This document shows positions 34,344-44,500 of a stretch of DNA of 64,000 nucleotides, piece after piece (the stretch's first letter is position 1; every line of letters starts with the position of its first letter). The stretch is from Nitrospiraceae bacterium (lineage in GTDB: Bacteria; Nitrospirota; Nitrospiria; Nitrospirales; Nitrospiraceae): assembly GCA_014534095.1 (NCBI GenBank), contig JACVSD010000001.1, positions 1 to 64,000 on the forward strand. Reading direction: 5' to 3'. The position numbers and the translations under genes are program-made. The notes under the pieces were generated by a model. The model did not search any database, was not told the origin of the DNA, and saw only the letters and a program-made list of their open reading frames with translations.

Positions 34344-35828
34344 ATGAACAGCACGAGCCGGCTTGTTCTCACCATGTCCCTCCTTCTTACCGTTGGCGCT
34401 GACTGCGGACTTGCGCAAGTTGAAGAGGCCGGCTCGGTTAAATTCGGTGAAGCGGCCCAGGCCTTTGCTGCCGGTTCAATCCAGAAGTTTTCCCCACGCG
34501 ATGGCATTGTCAATTTGATCACAGGAGATAACCAGACCACCGGCAATCGGATGCTGCTGGGAAAACAGGATCTCTTCTACCTCAAGCTCAAGGACACCCA
34601 CGATGTCGCGGTAGGAGACCTGTATACCGTGTATCGGCGTGTTCGCAAAGTCTTTCACCCCACCACCAATGAGTATCTAGGCTTTGCGACGATCCGGCTG
34701 GCCGTGGTGCGAGTCCTGGATGTCGACCACGCGCTTACCACGGTTGAAGCGATTCGAGCGTATGGCTCTGTGTCTCCCGGTGATTTGGTGATGCGGTTCT
34801 CGGAGCCGACCGCCGATGAGGAGATGGTTCCCGCAGACCTCCATGGTGACGTGGCGGGCATGATTGTGGAAGTTCAGGCCGATAAGACGGTCACGCTTGT
34901 TGCGCAGTCTGATATCGTGTACCTGGATCGCGGCCGGGTGGACGGACTCAAACCGGGTGATCTAGTGGACGTCTATCGGCGCAGTGCCGGCCTGCCCTCG
35001 AGAAAGATCGGCCAGCTGAAGGTGTTGGCGACGGAAGATCGCACGGCCACCGCCAAGGTGACAAAGGCCAATACGCGAATGATGAAGGGCGACCGGTATA
35101 AGGCCACCGGCTTTTCCGCTCCACTGGTCGACTTCCTGCAGCCTGTTCCTAGTGACATGTCAGGCGGAATCGCGAGAAAGCTTCAAGCGAAGGACTCCAG
35201 CGGGCAGAGCCGGATCAACCTGGGAGACCTCGAAAAGTTCCTCCACTACGATTCAGGTGAAGCAATTATCCGGCCGGCGGGGTACAAGGTGTTGGATCAA
35301 TTCATCCAATATATCCAGACGGCCGGAGACGAACGGCTGATCCGGGTCGAAGGCCATGCCGACAACGTTGAAATCGGACCCACCCTCAGATCGCGATATG
35401 CCACAAACTGGGATTTATCGAAAGCACGCGCCAACGGGATCCTGCGCTATCTCATCGAAAAGGGCGGGCTAGACTCGGCTCGCCTGAGCGCAGTGGGATA
35501 TGGGGACAGCCGCCCGGTCGCCTCAAACCTCAATGAGGAAGGCCGAACGAGGAACCGGCGCGTTGAAATTCTTCTCTACGCGCCACGGACCAATCCCGAG
35601 GCGCCGAAGGCAGAACGATCGGTGCCCGAGCGTTCACGCACCACTCGTTCTGACCAGCCGGGGGCGGCCGATCTGACGTCTTCTGCTACGGTGTCGGCCA
35701 CTCGCTCAGGTTTAAGTACCCCGGAGGCAGTCGATACAGCGACTGGCCGCGATGCGGATGGAAAGCCACTGCCTGATTCCGAAGGCGCTCCCGATCCGGT
35801 TATACCTCTCAAGCCCTCGACAGAATAG
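34344..35828 (+). CDS. OmpA/MotB-domain envelope protein
   Basis: 494 aa from the ATG at 34344. It has a signal peptide ending near GLAQVEE. The central part has two beta-rich segments of similar style (DVAVGDLYTVYRRV and VDGLKPGDLVDVYRRS). Residues about 310-430 form an OmpA-like peptidoglycan-binding domain: LIRVEGHADNVEIG, NWDLSKARANGIL and LSAVGYGDSRPVASN, then RTRNRRVEILL. The last 70 residues are Pro/Ser/Thr-rich and probably disordered. Probably links the outer membrane or periplasm to peptidoglycan. Confidence 0.88.
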   Translation: MNSTSRLVLTMSLLLTVGADCGLAQVEEAGSVKFGEAAQAFAAGSIQKFSPRDGIVNLITGDNQTTGNRMLLGKQDLFYLKLKDTHDVAVGDLYTVYRRVRKVFHPTTNEYLGFATIRLAVVRVLDVDHALTTVEAIRAYGSVSPGDLVMRFSEPTADEEMVPADLHGDVAGMIVEVQADKTVTLVAQSDIVYLDRGRVDGLKPGDLVDVYRRSAGLPSRKIGQLKVLATEDRTATAKVTKANTRMMKGDRYKATGFSAPLVDFLQPVPSDMSGGIARKLQAKDSSGQSRINLGDLEKFLHYDSGEAIIRPAGYKVLDQFIQYIQTAGDERLIRVEGHADNVEIGPTLRSRYATNWDLSKARANGILRYLIEKGGLDSARLSAVGYGDSRPVASNLNEEGRTRNRRVEILLYAPRTNPEAPKAERSVPERSRTTRSDQPGAADLTSSATVSATRSGLSTPEAVDTATGRDADGKPLPDSEGAPDPVIPLKPSTE

Positions 35829-35919
35829 ATCGAGGGCCGGGGGGACCGCTGCGTGATCCTTCCCGAACGCTGAAGCGCCGGCCCCCAAGGTGACTGTCGT
35901 TACGACTCTCGCGCGCTGC

Positions 35920-35925
35920 TACAAT
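35920..35925 (+). promoter_or_regulatory. -10-like TACAAT five bases before the priA ATG
   Basis: TACAAT ends five bases before the ATG at 35931 and no Shine-Dalgarno sequence is present, suggesting a leaderless priA transcript. The -35 region is poor (about TCGTTA), so this is a candidate only. Confidence 0.4.
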
Positions 35926-35930
35926 AGCGC

Positions 35931-38177
35931 ATGCCTCTGGAAGAGACCGGTAGCCCTCTCCATGAAACGAATGCTCTCTATGCCGATGTCATCGTGCCCC
36001 GGCATATCGCCCAGCACTTTACGTACCTCGTTCCCTCTGAGCTGACCCATCGGCTGAAAATTGGACATCGTGTCGTGGTTCCCTTCGGTCGAACCGCCCT
36101 CGAGGGAGTGGTTATTGCCCTTCACCGGCAGCGGCCGGCGGGGTTGGCTCCCATCCAGCTGAGGACTATCCGTTCGCTCAGCAGTCGCGAGGACGAGTGC
36201 GGACGGTTCACGTCGTTGTTGGAGCTGTCACGACAAGTCTCACACGAATATGTGGCTCCCTGGGGGCAATGCCTCAGATTGGTTTTACCATTGCCTCGCA
36301 GAGGGCAAGCACGCTCACGGGTCATCGCCACGGAGGAGGGACGAGCCGCTCTCAAAGGCGGACAATGCCCGGATCAGTTGGCGCCGCTTCTCACACGGAT
36401 CGCCCGACGAAGAGGCGGTGTGTCATCATCGACGATTCTGCGGTCCGGTAATCGCGGAGCCGGCAACGCGCTTGAGGCCTTGACCGCCCGTGCTTGGATT
36501 CTTCATACGGTAATCGATCCCGAAGAAAGCGACCAGCTCAGGCAAGCACGTGTGGCTGCGACCGACATATCGCAGGCGACCGTTGCGGACGATAGGCAGC
36601 ACCGTTTTCCCGAGCCGGATCCGGCCTTACTGGCCGGCATCACGGCGGCCCTGAGTGTCGGTGAGACGAAGACCATCGTGGTTCAGGCCCCATGGAATTC
36701 GCGGCTCCCTCTGCTTGCGGCCGCCGTGCGGCAGGTTCGCGCCCTGGACAAATCCGCATTGATCATATGCGGTGAAGCGGCCAGAGCCACATGGCTTGCC
36801 GGGCAGCTTACCTCCATCGCGCATGTTCCTGTGGCTGTACGCCAAGCATCACTCTCCTCGGGAGACGAAACAGGGCACTCCCCAACGGTCCTCGTGGGGA
36901 CGCGTTCGGCACTGTTTGCCCCGCGTCGCGCGCTCGGACTCATATGGGTTGACCAAGAAGATGATCCGGCGCTCAAAGAGCTGCAAGCGCCTCGGTATCA
37001 TGCCCGTGAGGTAGCTGGCATGAGGGGTGCGATCGAAAAGGCGCTCGTGGTACTGGCATCCTCGCACCCTTCCCTGGAAGCGGTTGGACTGGGTTCCGCC
37101 GAGGTCCATATGACGCCAGTGGACGTGAGTCGACGCCCCTCGGTGGAGACAGTCGATCTGCGCGGTGAGCCGGCAGGGACCATCTTCAGCGAAAGATTGA
37201 AGACGGCGATGCAGGAAGCGGTGGCCCAAAGGGCCGGAGTGCTGCTGTTTTTGAATCGGAAGGGATTCGCCGGCGCATTGGTGTGTCGGGACTGCAGCTG
37301 GGTGCCCCGTTGTCCAACCTGCGGGGTAGCGCTCACATATTATCGGCAGGCTGCGCAATTAGGCTGCCGTTACTGCGGGCAGGCGGAGGCCGTACCGGAT
37401 TCATGCCCGACGTGCCAGGCGTCGCGTTTGGCTCTTATCGGAGAAGGGACGGAGCGTGCAGAGGTCGAAGCGCAGCGGTTATTCCCAGAGGCGAGGATCG
37501 CACGACTGGACGGTGATACCCTACGGCGTCCGGCCGCGGCACGTGCGCTTTGGAAAGGCGTGTACGCTCGGGCCTTTGATATTGTGGTGGGTACGCAAAC
37601 GTTGTTCGGCGGAGAACCGCTTCCGTTAACGGGGCTGGTCGGCATACTGCATGCCGACTCGGGATTACATGTGCCTGACTTTCGCGCGTCTGAACGGACC
37701 TATCAGTTACTGGTGGATGCGACCGAGATGGCGCGTCCTGCGTCAGCCGGCGGACGCGTCATCGTGCAAACGGTATTGCCGGGGCACCATGCCATTGAAG
37801 CCGCTGTCTTGGGCCAGCCGGAGCGTTTTTATGAGGAAGAATTAGCGGCTCGCCAACTCTTGGGATATCCGCCCGCTTGTCATCTCATCAGTCTCTCGGT
37901 GTCCGGTAGGCAACCGGCTTCCGTCAGCACGGCTGCGCAGGACTGGTCGCGGTACGTGAAGCAATCACACACGTCCGAATCCATCATGTTGCTCGGCCCT
38001 GTCGCCTCGGTCGTGGGCAAAGCCAAAGGGCATCACCGATACCACATTTTGGCGAAAGGACCTGACCGTCGAGCGCTTCTGGACGCCGTACGCCAGTCCG
38101 TGCCTGCCGTTGAAGACAGGACTAAGCGGGCCCACCTGAAATTCGTCATCGACGTAGACCCGCAGGATATGATGTAG
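35931..38177 (+). CDS. priA: Primosomal protein N' (PriA), helicase motifs degenerate
   Basis: 748 aa, the usual PriA length. The N-terminal 3'-DNA-end-binding domain begins ADVIVPRHIAQHFTYLVP. The zinc-binding cysteines are all present (CRDCSWVPRCPTC, then CRYCG and SCPTC), as are VLVGTRSALFAP, LLFLNRKGFAGALVC, the VVGTQ segment and the C-terminal domain. The Walker A site, GxTGSGKT in active PriA, is replaced by VVQAPWNSRLP (250-260) without GK[S/T], and motif II DEEH reads DQED (341-344). ATP-driven unwinding is therefore unlikely, as reported for actinobacterial PriA; a role in loading primosome proteins could remain. It is probably leaderless, with TACAAT five bases before the ATG. Confidence 0.9.
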   Translation: MPLEETGSPLHETNALYADVIVPRHIAQHFTYLVPSELTHRLKIGHRVVVPFGRTALEGVVIALHRQRPAGLAPIQLRTIRSLSSREDECGRFTSLLELSRQVSHEYVAPWGQCLRLVLPLPRRGQARSRVIATEEGRAALKGGQCPDQLAPLLTRIARRRGGVSSSTILRSGNRGAGNALEALTARAWILHTVIDPEESDQLRQARVAATDISQATVADDRQHRFPEPDPALLAGITAALSVGETKTIVVQAPWNSRLPLLAAAVRQVRALDKSALIICGEAARATWLAGQLTSIAHVPVAVRQASLSSGDETGHSPTVLVGTRSALFAPRRALGLIWVDQEDDPALKELQAPRYHAREVAGMRGAIEKALVVLASSHPSLEAVGLGSAEVHMTPVDVSRRPSVETVDLRGEPAGTIFSERLKTAMQEAVAQRAGVLLFLNRKGFAGALVCRDCSWVPRCPTCGVALTYYRQAAQLGCRYCGQAEAVPDSCPTCQASRLALIGEGTERAEVEAQRLFPEARIARLDGDTLRRPAAARALWKGVYARAFDIVVGTQTLFGGEPLPLTGLVGILHADSGLHVPDFRASERTYQLLVDATEMARPASAGGRVIVQTVLPGHHAIEAAVLGQPERFYEEELAARQLLGYPPACHLISLSVSGRQPASVSTAAQDWSRYVKQSHTSESIMLLGPVASVVGKAKGHHRYHILAKGPDRRALLDAVRQSVPAVEDRTKRAHLKFVIDVDPQDMM

Positions 38178-38196
38178 GTCGCGCCTGCACCGGTGT

Positions 38197-38574
38197 CTAG
38201 GGCGAGTGCTTCACTTCATCGGGATGAGCGCCACCGGCGCGCCTGAACAAGCCGTATGAAAAGGAAATCCAAAACACGGCAGAGAAGAGACCTAAGACCA
38301 CGGCCGATAGGATGCTTCCCATTTCTTCTTCCGACGGCGACACGGAGCTTGCTTTGAGTTGCACCATTAACAGCAGGGGCCAGGCAAAGCTTTCCAGCCC
38401 CAACAATAAGGTAGACCACGCCCACACCTGCGTTACTGTCTCGGCCTGCCACCAAAGCCATGCCGCCACCACCAATGCCCAGCCGGCCAGCACGGTGAAG
38501 TTGCTGGCCTCCCAGAGGAGCCCGAACCCGACTTCCACGACCAGGGTGCCAAGCAGTATGTTGAGGAGCCTCAT
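38197..38574 (-). CDS. Small membrane protein, four TM helices
   Basis: 125 aa with four hydrophobic segments: LLNILLGTLVVEVGFGLLW, VLAGWALVVAAWLWW, VWAWSTLLLGLESFAWPLLL and ILSAVVLGLFSAVFWISFSY. No family is recognised. It ends 20 bases from the convergent priA stop. Confidence 0.65.
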   Translation of the reverse strand: MRLLNILLGTLVVEVGFGLLWEASNFTVLAGWALVVAAWLWWQAETVTQVWAWSTLLLGLESFAWPLLLMVQLKASSVSPSEEEMGSILSAVVLGLFSAVFWISFSYGLFRRAGGAHPDEVKHSP

Positions 38575-38659
38575 CGCAGATCCATATCGGACTTCAGAGA
38601 GAAGAGACGAGCTTGACGGAAACGCGGTGTCAATGCGGAACGGCGGTGGCCAACGATGG

Positions 38660-39031
38660 TCAGGCCTTCAGTTCAGCGGCGGCTGCATCAAGGAGGGTTT
38701 TCATGTCGAAGGGTTTTTGGAGCGTCCGGCGAGCCCCGAGCATCTTGGCGACGTCTAAGAAGTTCAAAATGCCGATCATATCGCTGCCCCCGGTTATCGC
38801 AATCACCTTTGAAGCCGGGAATTCGCGTCGGAGCGTCATAATGCTTTCCAACCCATCTTGATCCGGCATGAGAATGTCCATGATAACCAGATCGGCGGCG
38901 TCCGCTCGGTACCGGTCCAATCCCTCCTTGCCGTCCCGAGCTTCCCGAACCTCGTAACCGGCTTGCTCGAGAGTTTCGCGTATCAGTTGACGGATCTGGT
39001 CTTCATCATCAACGACGAGTACTGACGGCAT
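38660..39031 (-). CDS. Single-domain response regulator (CheY-like)
   Basis: 123 aa from the ATG at 39031, with GAGGA upstream. Receiver motifs: VLVVDDEDQIRQLI, LVIMDILMPDQDG and the Lys in LQKPFDM. Its start overlaps the end of the upstream hybrid kinase by 23 bases, so the two are a functional pair. There is no output domain. Confidence 0.92.
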   Translation of the reverse strand: MPSVLVVDDEDQIRQLIRETLEQAGYEVREARDGKEGLDRYRADAADLVIMDILMPDQDGLESIMTLRREFPASKVIAITGGSDMIGILNFLDVAKMLGARRTLQKPFDMKTLLDAAAAELKA

Positions 39032-40784
39032 CACGTTCCTCAATCAACCAGGTGGATGTGAACTGACTGCCTGTCGCCGGAGAACGTCGCACGCGGGTAT
39101 CCAACACTCGCCGGATGGTATGCGCAAGGTCGTGCAGAGTAAGCGGCTTGAGAACATGCGCCGCGATGCCGTAGGCGGCGGCAACTTCAGGGCAGACCGC
39201 CTGGTCAGGCGCAGTAGAGAGGATGACGGGCATGTCGGGTCGGAGACGGTGACATTCACGGGTCAGCATTTCTCCCGTCATGCCAGGCATGGCCCGGTCG
39301 GTAATCAAGAGGTCGAAGCGCTGAGGGGCGATCTGAAATGCTATCCACGCTTCCGCGGCGTTGAGTCGAACCACTGGATAGTACCCGAGGGACTCTAGCA
39401 TTTCCCCGCCAAGGCGGGCAAGCGCTTCATCATCGTCGACAAACAGAACGCATTCATGCCCCCGGGGTGCCGGTTCATCGGGCCTGGAAGATGGCGGGAG
39501 GCCGGGTGCCAGCGTGGGTAGATACACTGCGACGGTCGTGCTACACCCCTGTCCACTGTTGAGCAGCAACGTTCCTTCATGAGCCGTGACGATGTCATGC
39601 ACAACCGAGAGCCCCAGTCGGGTCGCCTCCCTTCTGGAATCCATAGTGGACGACGGATCAGCGAGGAGGCTTGCCACGGTCGCTGCGGCTTCATTGGCGG
39701 AAAATCGGACGGTCAAGCAGACATAAGAGCCGCCTGGGACCGCTGCCGCATGCTCAACCGGGAGAATCTCGTCATGCAGTCCGACTTCAAGCACGCCGCC
39801 CGTCTTCCGAATGCCCTGCATTGCGCACTCTAGCAGGCGGAGAATCATCGCATGCATATGCGCCGCCTGGGCTGAAATCGGAGGGGCCGTCGGGCTGATC
39901 CGCTCCCGGAGTACAATCCCTGCCGGGATGGTCCGACGCCAAAGTTTCAGCGACTCCTTCAGGAGCAAATGAAGAGAGAGCGGATGTCGAGCCTGATTAC
40001 CAGGCTCGCTAAAGCCCAGGAGCTGGTGGACGAGTTCGCGAGATTTGCGTCCGGCGATCACCACCTGCTCAATGTGGCGATGGGCTTTGCTATCCGCTGG
40101 AATAAGCGGAAGAGCCAATTCGCTGAACCCCAACACTGCCGTGAGACGATTGTTAAATTCATGGGCGATGCCGCCCGCCAGGGTTCCGATCGCATGTATC
40201 TGCGGCAGATCGCGCTGAGAGGCATCCGCCATTTTTAGGCTGGTAATGTCGATGACGGTTCCTACTGTGCACGCCGGCTTGCGGACTCCATCCACTTTCT
40301 GAAAAGTCGTCTCGGCGTGGAGTCGGAGATACCGAATATCCACAGTCCCTTTCACGATGCGATGTTCGATCTGACACCTTCCAAAGCCTGCAGGGTCGTA
40401 GACTGCTTGCAGTTCAGAGGCGATGTACTCGCGTTCGTCTGGTGGGATGAGATCAAGATAGCGTTGCACTGAGATCGATTCGTCCGGCCCGACGCCACAG
40501 ATATCCCGAAGGATGGGCGACCAGTAACATGCACCGGAGTCGTGACCGAGTTCGAAGAGTCCGACCTGTCCTGCCCGGGCCACGAGCGCGAGCCGTTCTA
40601 TGCCGTCCGCATGGTGGTCATCATGGCGTTGACGGCGGCACTGGCGCAAAGTGATGGCGAGGAGCAGCAGAGAGGTGAGGAGAAGGCCGGCCAGGACAGT
40701 CACCAAGCAGGCGCTCCTCCTGTTCGGTCGTAATCGCTTTCGAAGGGCAAACGAGTCGCCATAACCGCTGGTGCTTCTCGACAA
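39009..40784 (-). CDS. Hybrid histidine kinase with degenerate ATPase domain (TM-PAS-HisKA-HATPase*-REC)
   Basis: 591 aa. One TM helix (CLVTVLAGLLLTSLLLLAITL), a PAS domain (LVARAGQVGLFELG to VGTVIDITSLK), HisKA with GGIAHEFNNRLTAVLGFS, an ATPase-like region, then a complete receiver (VLFVDDDEALARL, LLITDRAMPGMTG, LKPLTL). In the ATPase region the N-box reads LLECAMQGI without the Asn found in the related kinase at 16504 (NLVVNARDAM), the G1 DxGxG is replaced by VRFSANEAA and G2 reads TRLGLSV. ATP binding is therefore doubtful; the protein may act as a phosphotransfer or signal-integration scaffold. Overlaps the following response regulator gene. Confidence 0.85.
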   Translation of the reverse strand: MSRSTSGYGDSFALRKRLRPNRRSACLVTVLAGLLLTSLLLLAITLRQCRRQRHDDHHADGIERLALVARAGQVGLFELGHDSGACYWSPILRDICGVGPDESISVQRYLDLIPPDEREYIASELQAVYDPAGFGRCQIEHRIVKGTVDIRYLRLHAETTFQKVDGVRKPACTVGTVIDITSLKMADASQRDLPQIHAIGTLAGGIAHEFNNRLTAVLGFSELALPLIPADSKAHRHIEQVVIAGRKSRELVHQLLGFSEPGNQARHPLSLHLLLKESLKLWRRTIPAGIVLRERISPTAPPISAQAAHMHAMILRLLECAMQGIRKTGGVLEVGLHDEILPVEHAAAVPGGSYVCLTVRFSANEAAATVASLLADPSSTMDSRREATRLGLSVVHDIVTAHEGTLLLNSGQGCSTTVAVYLPTLAPGLPPSSRPDEPAPRGHECVLFVDDDEALARLGGEMLESLGYYPVVRLNAAEAWIAFQIAPQRFDLLITDRAMPGMTGEMLTRECHRLRPDMPVILSTAPDQAVCPEVAAAYGIAAHVLKPLTLHDLAHTIRRVLDTRVRRSPATGSQFTSTWLIEERDAVSTRR

Positions 40785-40874
40785 GTGGTCGGCATAAGAG
40801 CGGGTAGATTCACCTGCGTCGCCGCCAGTCCGAGCGGGACGGCCTACTTTAACAGAGTCTAGGGGGAGCTCTAG

Positions 40875-40895
40875 ATGTGAAAGGAGGATGAATCG
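40875..40895 (-). promoter_or_regulatory. Shared 20-bp motif, copy 1 (upstream of kinase gene at 39009-40784)
   Basis: The minus strand reads CGATTCATCCTCCTTTCACAT. A near-identical sequence (one base missing, one substitution) lies at 45836-45855 upstream of another kinase gene. Function unknown; a shared regulator site is a possibility. Confidence 0.35.
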
Positions 40896-40938
40896 GTAGA
40901 GGCGTTCATCCCTAGTGCATAGATCCGAAAGCGCCTGT

Positions 40939-41595
40939 CTATCCCTGCCGTTTCACAAAAAAGGCGGCTGCCTGGGCGCGGCGTGTGATGCGAAGCTTCT
41001 GGAAGACATTGGCCAGATAGTTCTTGACGGTTTTATCGCTTAGTCCCAGTGCCGCAGCAATTTCTTTGTTGGTCTTGCCTTCCGCTACGAGCGCCAACAC
41101 GCGTTCCTCCTGGGCGGAGAGTTGTTCGATGCCGGGCAGCTGCGGACCGTTGCCGAGACCGCGCAGCCAACGGAGCGCACGCTCCGTCACCGTGGGATCC
41201 AAGATCGACTGGCCGTCGGCCACGAGGTGAATAGCGCGGACCAAGGCCGCTGAATCGATTTCCTTGAGGATGTATCCGTGGGCCCCGGCGAGGACGGCCG
41301 CCAGCACCGAATCATCATCGGCATAGGACGTCAGGAAGACCACGCGCGTCTCAGAGGCGGAGGCGAGAATGTCGCGGCAGGCCTCGATCCCCGATCCGTC
41401 CGGGAGTCGGACGTCCATTAGGACCACGTCGGGTTTCAGTCTGACTGCGTCGACGATAGCCGTCGCCATGGTGCCGGCTTCCCCGATGACGGTCAGACCG
41501 GCTTGTTGCGAAAGCAGCGTTCGGAGGCCAACGCGGACCACTTCATGATCATCGACCAGCAACAAGCGAATGGGCTTGGTTCTAACGGCTGACAT
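40939..41595 (-). CDS. NarL/FixJ-family response regulator
   Basis: 218 aa from the ATG at 41595. Receiver: RLLLVDDHEVVRVGL, phospho-Asp in VVLMDVRLPDGSG, Thr in VVFLTSYADD and Lys in YILKEI. Output: LuxR-type HTH (LSAQEERVLALVAEGKTNKE, LSDKTVKNYLANVFQKL). It overlaps the end of the upstream multi-PAS kinase by 14 bases, making a cognate pair. Targets are unknown. Confidence 0.95.
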   Translation of the reverse strand: MSAVRTKPIRLLLVDDHEVVRVGLRTLLSQQAGLTVIGEAGTMATAIVDAVRLKPDVVLMDVRLPDGSGIEACRDILASASETRVVFLTSYADDDSVLAAVLAGAHGYILKEIDSAALVRAIHLVADGQSILDPTVTERALRWLRGLGNGPQLPGIEQLSAQEERVLALVAEGKTNKEIAAALGLSDKTVKNYLANVFQKLRITRRAQAAAFFVKRQG

Positions 41596-44500
41596 ACACC
41601 TCTTCTTTCGGCAGATCCAGAATGATCGTCGTGCCATCCCCGATGGCGGAATGCAATTCAAACTCCATCCTCATTTTCTTTGCTCGGGCGGCCATGTTCT
41701 GTAGCCCATGGCCGGTTCCGGCAGCGGTCACCGGATCGAAGCCGACGCCGTTGTCATGGATTCTGACCCGTATGGTTCGGCGCAGCCGGCGCACGGAGAC
41801 CGATATGTGGGAAGCGCGGGCATGCCGGACCACATTACTCAAAGCCTCTCGCATGATGTTGAGCAGTTGTAATGCCCGGTCGAGCGGAATGTACCCGAGC
41901 GCTTCCTGCTCGATGTGAATCCGGCAGTCGATGGGATGCGTCTGGGTCACGGTATGAATCACCGTTCGCAACGCTGTTTCGAACGTGCCTTCTTGTAGAG
42001 CTTCGGACTCGAGGCCTGCGATGAAGTTCCGGACCTCAGCCATGACCTGATTGAGTTGCGCAATGGCCTGTTCCATGGCGGTGAGCGCTTGCTCGTGAGG
42101 ATGAGCGCCGATCAGCGGCTTGCAGGCTTCCAATCCAAGTCCCACGGCATAGAGGGACTGCAGAATGCCATCGTGAAGGTCCTGACTGAGGCGCTCCCGC
42201 TCTTCCATGGCATGGCGCAGATCCTGTTCTCGCGCCAGGAGGGCTTCCTCCGCTTGCTTGACATCGGTCACGTCGGTGTTGGTGCCGACCCATTTGATGA
42301 TTCGGCCCTCCGCATCCTGGAGTGGCAGGGCCCGGGCTATATGCCACCGGAAGGTCTGGTCCGATGCGCGGCGCAGGCGAAAGTCGACCTGGTACGGCTG
42401 CCCGGTCGCGCGCGCCGCGGCCCATCGCTCCAAACATAAGGGCAAATCTTCCGGATGAATCATGCGCTGCCAATTGGAACCGATCAGGGCATCCGCCGTC
42501 GTGAGGAAGTATTCCAGGCAGCGTTCGTTGACGTAATCTAGGTTGCCGTCCGGCGTCGCCGTCCACACTTGCTGCGGAATAGCCTCGGCCATGGTTCGAA
42601 ACCGTGCCTCACTTTGGCGGAGGGCTTCTTCCGCCTCCTTTCTCTCGGTAATGTCCGTTCCGACCGTCACCATGCATCGTCGTCCGTTCAGATCGATCAT
42701 TTCCGATGACAACAGGCATTGACGAAGCGCCCCGGTTTTCATTCGGAGGACGGCTTCAAAGTTTCTCACGGATCCATGCCGGCGCAGTTCGTTCATGTAA
42801 CGAGCGCGATCGTCGGGTGATGCCCACAGACCAATGTCGACTGCCGTCCGCCCCTCGACATCCTTCGGCTCGTAGCCAGACAAGAGGTAGGCTGTGTCGT
42901 TGGCCTCGATGATCACTCCTGTTTCTAGGTCGGCGATAATGACGGGATGAGGACTCGACCGGAAGGCTTTGGCAAACCGTTCTTCGCTGACTCGCAGGGC
43001 GGCTTCCATGCGTCGGCGTTCCGCGGAGGCCAGACACAGGGCGGCATGGTCTGCGACCGAAATGGCAAACGCCTCCTCCTCCGGAGACCAGTCCCGCGCC
43101 GGTCCAACATGTTCCTGGCTGATGACACCGATGAGACGGCCCCCCTGCCGGATCGGCACGTCGAGTCGAGAGGTGATGTGACAGTCCTCTAGGTGACGCG
43201 CAAACTCCTGGATGCGGGGATCGATCCTACTATCGTGCGCCGCCACGATGAGCGCCGATTCCAATGCGGTGAAGTACTGCGGAAAGTTGGAAGCCTCCAA
43301 GACCGTGCCCGGCTGATGATGCTTCTTGTCGATGATGGTGTAGAGGTGCCGGCACGCGATGGCGCTGCGGTCAGCCTTGTAGAGCCAGATGCCTACACGG
43401 GCCACACTGAGGGCTTCGGCGGTGGCTTCCGCAATGAGCCGAAAATCGGTATCCAGATCGCGATGCGCGAGTTTCGAAAAGCGAAGTTGCGCCGACTGAA
43501 ACCGGATCAGTTGGGCGACGCGCTGGCGCTCCAGGGTATCAGCCTGCGTTTGCGCCGTGACGTCCTCCGAAATAGTTAAGAGATGCTGCGGACCATTCAC
43601 ACTGGTGACGATCGGCAACGTTTTGGTTCGGAGCACCCGTCGCTCGCCCGAGCGGCTGTGCACGACCTGTTCCGATAAGGCGAGCGCGTCCGTTCGGTCT
43701 TGATTGAGGGTGCAGCCGAAAAGCTGCGTCGCTTCACATTCCGGTAACACGTCAAAGACGCTGCTGCCTATCAACTGTTCTCGCGTCCGCTCAAAGAGAC
43801 GTCCAGCGGCCCGATTGACCATCAGAAAGCGAAGGTCATGCGCATCGGTGACCGTGATCATGTGCGGAATATTGTCGATGATCGATTCCAGAAAGGCCTG
43901 GGTACGGGCGCGTCCCTCTTCGGCCCGGACCCGCTCCGTAATGTCCTCGTTCAGCAGCACGGCGCCTTGAATGACGCCGTCGTCTGACCGAACCGGAACG
44001 GCCGAATTGCGAACCATCCTTCGCGTCCCGTCTCCACAGGTCAGTTCAAAGATGTTCTCCGAAGCCGCCTTTCTTCCGGCGAGCACCTCCGACAGCATCC
44101 ATCGGTGCGGTTCGGCCGCCGGACTGGCCGCATCCGCCCGGTCGGGGTTCTTGACGTCCGGGCCGATGCCGATGCCCTCGGTTCCCGTCCACAGCTCGCG
44201 CGCCGCCGGATTTGCCAGCAGGACTTGCCCGTGCCTGTCCGTAAACCAGACGCCGATGGGGAGCGCGTGCAACACGGTGCGAAATTGACGTTCACGCTGC
44301 GCGAGCGCTTCGGCGTCTCGTTTTTGCTCAGTGACATCCGCCATGACGGCCAGGGCGCCGGTCATCGTGCCGGCAGCGTCGAGGAGCGCGCCGGCCCACA
44401 AATGGATATCTACGGGAGCACCGTTTTTTCGCTGCCGCCGCAGTTCCATGCTGTTGATCGTACGGCGTTCCACGATGTGCCGCCAAAGCGGTGCCGTCGC

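Noticed and set aside
35833..35889. Inverted GGGCCGG / CCGGCCC after the OmpA-domain gene
   Set aside because: Loop of about 40 bases and no T-run; likely chance in GC-rich sequence, though a weak terminator role cannot be excluded.
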